Assembly: GCA_025331125.1 (NCBI GenBank)
Contig: JAOALB010000070.1
Location: 124,001-188,000, forward strand
Source: Mycogone perniciosa
Lineage: Eukaryota > Ascomycota > Sordariomycetes > Hypocreales > Hypocreaceae
Length of the DNA: 64,000 nucleotides
Direction: 5' to 3'
The notes below the pieces were generated by a model, which had not been told where the DNA came from, searched no databases, and saw only the letters and a list, made by a program, of their open reading frames with translations. Position numbers and translations under genes: made by a program. Of the stretch, positions 57,501 through 64,000 are shown piece by piece (within the stretch, counting starts at the first letter, position 1; each line of letters starts with the position of its first letter).

Positions 57501-59707
57501 CATATCAACATTTCTGCCTGGATGGTGGTGGTGGGGGAGCTGGCTGCACCGATAGCGAATAGATGGCAGAGACATGATCAAGATTGGTCAATATTCATGT
57601 GCCCGGAATGGCGTCAGGGCATGATGTTGGCCCTACGAACTGGTGGTGGTTGCCAATGGACTCAACAGGCAAGGCTCGTTGGCAAACAGTTGTTTTGGTC
57701 CGACCAATGGTTGGTGATAATCCTTATATTCGTAACCTGCCCCTCAAAGGTGGACCTGAAACATGCTGCCTTGGCTGGCTTGGTTGGTTGCTCGGTCTGT
57801 TGCTTTCCCCTCCTTTGGTTGACGGTTGACATTCCTATCCTCCGTGGCCAACGTCGGTTTCTCAGCACCGGAGGGATTGCGAGGGGGATATTCAGGTTTT
57901 CATTGCGTCTTGGGTCCCAACTTGGCAAGCGAGGTTTCAAAAGGACAAATACAGGCAGCGGCTCCGAGCCGTGGGCTTGGCTTACTCACCTCCCCATTAC
58001 TACGAATACTCGTAGACTGCTGCCCTATGGCCGATTTAATCTCCAATCAGCCGATTTAGTTATCGGGACCCGAAAACAACTACTACGTAAGTAGGACTCC
58101 TCCCTCGTGTTCCGAGCCCAAATACTACTACTACCAACTAATATTTTGGGAGTTTCTTTGTTCAACAGCGAATATTTTGGAGTACTACTACTAGTAATCA
58201 TCTTAATACTCCGTACTACACCGCCTATTCAAGAGAGTCATACTAGCATTGCTTCTAGAGCATAAGACTCAGCCCCTTCACGAGTTTCCGCACGCGCAAA
58301 TACGGTGTTGTAATTTCGCGTATGCTGACTCGCAGAGAGCTTCATCATTGACAGTGCGAAGGTGTCCAGCACTCCCTGCGGGTGTGTGGGGCCCAACTGT
58401 TAAAGAAAGCTCTTGTCTCCGAAGGACAAGATCCTTGCCCGATACTGCATAACATGCTCCTTTAGCCAAGCCATGCCAAAACTGTCCCGGTATATGGATG
58501 GATCCCATCACGTCATCCACCTCGACATACGAAGTATCAAGTGAGGAGGTGCATTTGGCAACGGCACGAAAAAACGTTCATACAACGCGAAAGATGCAAA
58601 TGACGTCGTTTGGAACTTTACTAGCAGTACTCCGTAGAGAGACATCACAGCCGCCCTTCCTGCAAGGCACAAGAGTTAACGGTCCCTGAAACTCAAATCT
58701 CCAAGGATCGGCCCTAGAAAATGCCACCAATTTCGTGATAGAATTCTCCGACCCTCCCAAGGTCACGTTTTTGTCGGCCAAAATGATTTGTTACAAAAAT
58801 CCAAAGATGGAAACTCTTGTTTGCATCTGAAGGGCAAAAGACGCGGCCTGATTGGATCGGGTGCCCCGATCTGGAAATCTTGCTTACTTGTCTGTACGCA
58901 GACCGAGACGCGTTTACGCGCAACACGCGCTGGGGTCGGCTCTACATCGAAGTCCGTGATCCTTTATTGGCTGTTCGAAGCCAGCTGAAGCCTCCACAAA
59001 AATTCCCTTGGTTGCAGAAAAACAAGCACTGCTCCCAGCCATTCGCCCAAGCTAAAGGTCCTTGTCAGGATCTGATACCTGGATAATTTCTAGAACACAA
59101 GTTCCGCGCCAGAAATATGGCCAGTTTTGGAAATAAATGGTCCATCACCAATATGTATGTCCGAGCGAAAGGAATAGATAGGTTGGCCCTGGGGAACATA
59201 TCCTAACATCTGTAGATGATACGTGTGGAATACTACTCCATATGAGAATATACGCACGCAAACATGATCCTGAGCATATAGGACTCTGTAATGGTTGATT
59301 CATACCCTTTAATGGACATCCACGTCCTGCTCTGACATCATCAAAGACCAATGTTATTTATTGAGTGGTTGTACTCCGTACTTCGTACGTATCGGCTTAT
59401 CGGCGTTTTGAAGGCCGACTGCCAGCTGCGCACTGAGCAGTGGTCGGACCGATCCGGACCGTCAAAATACCCCACAGACGAAACTTCAATATGGCGATTA
59501 TGGCGGGGCACACCGCATTGCGAAGAGCTTCACGACAGAGCAGGTTGAAGCAACAGCAAGACAACTACCGGAGGCAGAATAGAGCATCCCGCCCCGGAAA
59601 CCCCTATAGAGCTTCATTAAGCCGGAAGCTCAGACTGTTCGCCGCCACAATCGAATACCGCTCACATCGCCCCCGAAGCCAGCAGCCTACCCTGCATCGA
59701 AAAAAAA
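54513..59707. other. Gene-poor intergenic stretch
   Basis: About 5.2 kb, the longest gap in the window. It holds the promoter of the disordered-protein gene on the left and that of the GCN20-like gene on the right. Features seen are TACGGAGTA-type motifs (near 56086, 56383, 58208, 58627 and 59372), a GTT repeat, an acidic-looking GAGGAC run near 54690, and Pol II-type CT-rich spots. Frames up to 199 codons (57495-58094, +) have no domain. No transposon ends or transposase remnants were recognised. Confidence 0.5.
56877..56902. repeat. (GTT)n microsatellite
   Basis: Eight GTT units in a row, in non-coding DNA. Confidence 0.9.
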
Positions 59708-62063
59708 ATGGAGGCCGATATCAGAGCGGTACTCCCGGACATCGATCCGGTGGTGTCTGACTACTCTGTTGGTTACTTGACGCATGCTTCTACTGCTTGG
59801 ACAGATGAAGAAGATGCATCGGGACTTTCTCCCCTCGATGAGGCAGCTTCAGCCATTACTGAGCTTCTACTATCTGCCTCAGGACAAGTGGATGCAGCTC
59901 TGGAAGAGAAGATCAAGCAGCTTGTCGAAAAATGGGTGGACAAATATGCCGAGGCCAATGGAGGAGAAATAAGTGGCCCATCAGCCATCAAGCGACTAGA
60001 CCAAACGATCCAAGTCAGCAGTCAGCGCAACATGTCTTCCACCTTGGCCGTGGCTGGCGGCGCTGTTGATCTGGAGTCCGCGAACGCGAGGAAAGTCGAG
60101 TCCAAGGTCGATCGCAAGAAACTCGAGAAGGCCGAGCGAAAGATTGCTGCCAAGCAGCAGAAGAAGACGTTCAAGACGGTCGAGTATGAGGCATCGAGAT
60201 TGCTTGAACAACCCGACTCGACGCAGTCCTATGAAGAGTTCTACATGGCTGTCAACCCGCTCCAGATCGGCTCATCTGGTGCGAACAAGACGAAGGACAT
60301 CAAGCTGGATAACATTGATGTATCTATTGGTGCCAATCGTATCCTCACGGACACAACCCTTACGCTGGCGTATGGCCATCGTTATGGTCTTGTCGGTAAT
60401 AACGGTGTTGGTAAATCTACTCTGCTGCGAGCTCTATCGAGGCGAGAAGTTGCCATTCCCACGCACATATCTATTCTTCACGTTGAGCAGGAGGTGTGTT
60501 TCCTTATTCCTGCATGGATTCTCTAAGCTAACAATGATAGCTCATGGGTGACGATACACCAGCACTTCAGGCTGTTCTTGATGCCGATGTTTGGCGGAAG
60601 GTTCTCCTGAAAGAGCAGGAGGTAAGCACCACCAGCCTATTTTATCCTCTCAGGGAGCTTGTTGCTAATGGCCACAGGAACTCATCGCCAGTCTGGCAGA
60701 GCTGGAAGCCAAGCGAGCTCCGTTGGCCGACACTTCGGCGGATGCTGCCAAGCTCGATCGAGAAAAGGAGGTCAAGGACGGCAAGCTGGGCGATATTCAA
60801 GCAAAGTTGGCGGAAATGGAATCCGACAAGGCAGAGCCACGAGCTGCCAGCATTCTTGCTGGTCTTGGTTTCTCCCCCGAGAAGCAACAGAACCCTACAA
60901 AGACCTTCTCCGGTGGTTGGCGAATGCGATTGGCACTGGCTCGTGCCTTGTTCTGTGAGCCAGATCTGCTGTTGCTCGACGAACCGTCCAACATGTTGGA
61001 CGTCCCCTCCATCACTTTCCTTTCAAATTATCTGCAAGGATATCCCAGCACCGTGCTTGTCGTCTCCCACGACAGAGCGTTCTTGAACGAAGTTGCCACG
61101 GATATTATTCACCAACACTCACAACGACTTGACTACTACCGAGGAGCCAACTTTGAATCCTTCTACGCAACCCGCGAAGAACGGAAGAAGGTGGCCAAGA
61201 GGGAGTATGAGAAGCAGATGGCGGAGCGAGCACACTTACAGGCCTTCATTGATAAGTTCCGTTACAATGCGGCCAAGTCCTCAGAAGCGCAGTCTCGTAT
61301 CAAGAAGCTGGAAAAGATGCCTGTGCTGGAGCCGCCGGAGACGGAATACAACGTCAAGTTCAAGTTCCCCGAGGTGGAGAAGCTGTCCCCCCCTATTATC
61401 CAGATGTCAGAAGTCAGCTTCGGCTATTCCCCAGACAACCCTTTGCTGAGCAACGTCGATCTCGACGTTCAACTGGATTCTCGAATTGGCATTGTTGGAC
61501 CCAACGGTGCTGGTAAGACAACTGTCCTGAAGCTTCTTATTGGAAAGCTAGAGGCTACAAAGGGCCTCATAACAGCGCATGCACGACTTCGAATTGGTTT
61601 CTTTGCGCAGCATCACGTCGACGCTCTGGATCTCACGATGAGTGCTGTGAGCTTTATGGCAAAGGCCTATCCCGGCCGGACGGACGAGGAATACCGACGA
61701 CAGCTCGGCGCCTTCGGTATCACGGGCACGACAGGTTTGCAGAAGATGGCTCAGCTATCAGGAGGTCAAAAATCAAGAGTGGCGTTTGCCTGCCTGGCGC
61801 TGGAGAACCCGCATATTCTCGTCCTTGACGAGCCGTCCAACCACTTGGATATTGAGGCCATGGATGCTCTCGCCGAGGCTCTGAACGTGTTTGAGGGTGG
61901 TGTGCTCATGGTGTCTCACGACGTGACTATGCTGCAGACCGTTTGCACGTCGTTATGGGTATGTGATAACGGGTCGGTTGAGAAGTTCGATGGCGACGTG
62001 CAGCAGTACAAGAAGAGGATTGCGGCTCAGGCAGATGCGGCTGGAGTTGTCAAGGCTCATTGA
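59708..62063 (+). CDS. GCN20: ABCF ATPase, Gcn20 type (translation regulator)
   Basis: Exons 59708-60493, 60541-60621 and 60678-62063, with introns of 47 and 56 bp, give 750 residues, close to yeast Gcn20 (752). The N-terminal 190 residues lack an ABC fold and end in a Lys-rich coiled coil (DRKKLEKAERKIAAKQQKK), the region that in yeast binds Gcn1. ABC domain 1 has the Walker A GNNGVGKST (about residue 230), signature FSGGWRMRLALARAL and Walker B LLLLDEPSNMLD. The linker is charged. ABC domain 2 has GPNGAGKTT, LSGGQKSRVAFA and ILVLDEPSNHLD. There are no membrane segments, as expected for subfamily F. Gcn20 works with Gcn1 at ribosomes to activate the eIF2-alpha kinase Gcn2 on amino-acid starvation. 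The catalytic glutamates after both Walker B motifs are present, so both sites look active. Confidence 0.92.
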
Positions 62064-62976
62064 GGTTGTAAACCGACTGTACATGATGATGCGAGTGTCA
62101 TCTGTGGTAGAACGGAAAGAATAGGAGACTCTGGCTCATCTGGTCACTCTTCTCATCGAGCTTGCCAGGCAACAAACGCTTGTAAAGTCCAATGTGATGT
62201 ATTCCGTCGTTTGCTACTCCGTAGATTTTTGATATCCTACTCGTAGGCTCGCAAACAGGATTGTGGGGCGCCAGCCTTTTCGGCACGAGTGGGCTGCAGG
62301 AGGCTGGCTGCAAGGAACAAGTAAAGGCTCCATAAAACTACTGAGTTGTCAACCGCCATGTCTTTGATTGATATTTGACAGGGCCACTACTCCGTATAAT
62401 GTACTACATATTAGCGTTTAGCAGGTAATCGACCAGACGGCGATGTCTATAATAACCTCAGCAATGCTACTGATTCGGATGAATCTCAACGGTGACTATC
62501 CAGCATAGGTAGTAATAGTATTCGTGGACAGGTAAAAAGTGCTCGTAGGGGCATTTACCGACTCCGTTTGTCGGATCATCGCTACGGATGTCACTGCTGC
62601 ATTACCCGGTGCTTTGAGTCTGGCACTTTTCCCCTTCTGGATACCGCTACAAACAACAGCCACAGCGAGTGGTTGGCGGAGACGATGCGCTGTGGCCTAG
62701 TGGACGGTGGTCAACGGATGGTGGACAACGGACAGTGGACAGTGGAGGAGCCCCTTTTCCCCAGGTGACCCCCCCGCCACAGAGCCACAGAGCCAGGGCG
62801 GTGAGCCTTTCCAACCATCTCCGTCTCCAACACAAAATCCACCCGACTCCCTAAACTCCATCCCCTGACCTCTTTCTGCCAGATCGTGAAGCTTGTGTCC
62901 TAAGTTCTTTACTTCTTCATCTACTCAACCTACGAATCTATTGTGATCAATTCCCAGGAACAACACATCAGCCAAA
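62064..62976. other. Intergenic, promoter of beta-tubulin
   Basis: Contains TACTCCGTA copies near 62216 and 62390, and an imperfect GTGGAC-rich repeat at about 62700-62745. A CT-rich leader runs up to the tubulin ATG. No gene is supported. Confidence 0.6.
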
Positions 62977-64000
62977 ATGCGTGAGATCGTGAGTCTCTTC
63001 CACTGCTTGCTGCGTACCCTTGCTTGAACTTGAAACCCCTGATTCTGCCGCTCAAGCTCGCGCCACGATGATGCTTGGGGAATAACTGCTAACCGCATTG
63101 ACGTTTCCCACAAATAGGTTCACATCCAGACCGGCCAGTGTGTAAGTCACTTCCCTCTGACTTGTATCTAAAAATTAGTCAAGACTGACATGACAATGCT
63201 GGCGTAGGGCAACCAAATCGGCGCTGCTTTCTGGCAGACCATCGCTGGCGAGCACGGCCTCGACAACAATGGCATCTACAACGGCACTTCCGAGCTCCAG
63301 CTGGAGCGTATGAACGTCTACTTCAACGAGGTACGTCTGTTTCTTCGACAATGATTTGGCCTCGCTCACCATCTGACATTTAACAGGCGTCCAACAACAA
63401 ATATGTCCCCCGTTCCGTCCTCGTCGATCTTGAGCCCGGCACCATGGAGGCCATTCGTGCCGGCCCCTTTGGCTCTCTTTTCCGACCCGACAACTTTGTC
63501 TTTGGCCAGTCTAGCGCCGGCAACAACTGGGCCAAGGGTCACTACACTGAGGGTGCCGAGCTTGTCGACAGCGTGCTTGATGTGGTCCGCCGTGAGGCCG
63601 AGGGCTGCGACTCCCTTCAGGGCTTCCAGATCACCCACTCCCTTGGTGGTGGTACCGGTTCCGGTATGGGTACTCTCTTGATCTCCAAAATCCGCGAGGA
63701 GTTTCCCGACCGAATGATGGCCACCTTCTCCGTCGTTCCGTCACCCAAGGTTTCCGATACCGTCGTCGAGCCCTACAACGCCACGCTCTCCATCCATCAG
63801 CTGGTTGAAAACTCCGACGAGACCTTCTGCATTGACAACGAGGCTCTGTACGATATCTGCATGCGTACGCTCAAGCTGTCAAACCCTGCCTATGGCGACC
63901 TCAACTACCTCGTCTCCGCCGTCATGTCTGGTGTTACCACCTGCTTGCGATTCCCTGGTCAGCTGAACTCTGATCTCCGCAAGTTGGCTGTGAACATGGT
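62977..64000 (+). CDS. Beta-tubulin (3' part outside window)
   Basis: Exons 62977-62988 (MREI), 63118-63141 (VHIQTGQC), 63208-63330 and 63388 to the edge; introns of 129, 66 and 57 bp fall after codons 4, 12 and 53, the classic filamentous-ascomycete tubulin pattern. About 257 residues are visible. The start MREI marks the site of beta-tubulin autoregulation in animals. The GTP-binding tubulin signature GGGTGSGMG and the benzimidazole-site residues His6, Tyr50, Phe167, Glu198 and Phe200 are all the usual sensitive forms. Beta-tubulin forms microtubules with alpha-tubulin. Several residues differ from what I recall of the main hypocrealean TUB2 (HIQ for HLQ, VPRSV for VPRAV, GTMEAIRAGPFGSL for GTMDAVRAGPFGQL), so this may be the second paralogue many fungi carry. 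Intron-exon joins are certain from protein conservation. Confidence 0.95.

Noticed and set aside
57495..58094. 199-codon plus-strand ORF in the large gap
   Set aside because: Mixed Trp/Cys/Arg composition typical of chance frames, overlapping minus-strand frames, no family features.
1..64000. Transposon, CRISPR array, prophage or bacterial operon
   Set aside because: No transposase, integrase, long terminal or inverted repeats, or spaced direct repeats were seen; introns and gene content are fungal nuclear.

Overview
The window is nuclear DNA of a filamentous ascomycete, most likely a sordariomycete. Short GT-AG introns of about 47-75 bp, often with a CTAAC-like branch site, split most genes. 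A DASH-complex gene, an intron-bearing tRNA-Phe, a fungal-type PMC1 calcium pump and a beta-tubulin gene with introns after codons 4, 12 and 53 all fit that group. The order (possibly Hypocreales) and species are inference.

Layout, left to right. (1) 1-3600, minus: vacuolar-type Ca2+-ATPase, cut by the left edge. (2) 3.6-9.5 kb: gene-poor DNA with one small three-exon membrane-protein gene. (3) 9.5-12.1 kb, minus: a SurE/tubulin-tyrosine-ligase fusion (PBY1). (4) 12.8-22.9 kb: a compact block of chromosome-related genes: an unknown protein rich in SP/TP-basic sites, DUO1 (kinetochore DASH), RNase H2 subunit B, a secreted-type protein with a doubtful 3' end, and MCM10. (5) 23-26.5 kb gene-poor, then a seven-exon secreted tyrosinase. 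(6) An intron-containing tRNA-Phe(GAA) and a GNAT acetyltransferase. (7) 30.6-34.7 kb gene-poor, then a TamA/Dal81-like zinc-cluster regulator. (8) A membrane-anchored spermidine-synthase-like protein converging on a FMN-binding split-barrel protein. (9) 42.9-49.8 kb: a very large protein, apparently seven transmembrane segments plus a tail of nearly 2,000 residues with tryptophan-rich repeats; an in-frame TAG interrupts the frame and is best explained by a small intron. (10) 50.9-54.5 kb, minus: a large disordered protein with an 18-bp first coding exon. (11) 54.5-59.7 kb gene-poor. (12) GCN20-type ABCF ATPase, then beta-tubulin running off the right edge.

The genes are independent eukaryotic transcription units, not an operon or an obvious biosynthetic cluster. 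The strongest unexplained signals are the seven-TM/W-repeat protein and a 9-bp motif, TACGGAGTA or its complement, that occurs about 35 times by eye in intergenic DNA and not in any exon modelled here. All splice models come from reading consensus sites and keeping frame; no transcript or database evidence was available.
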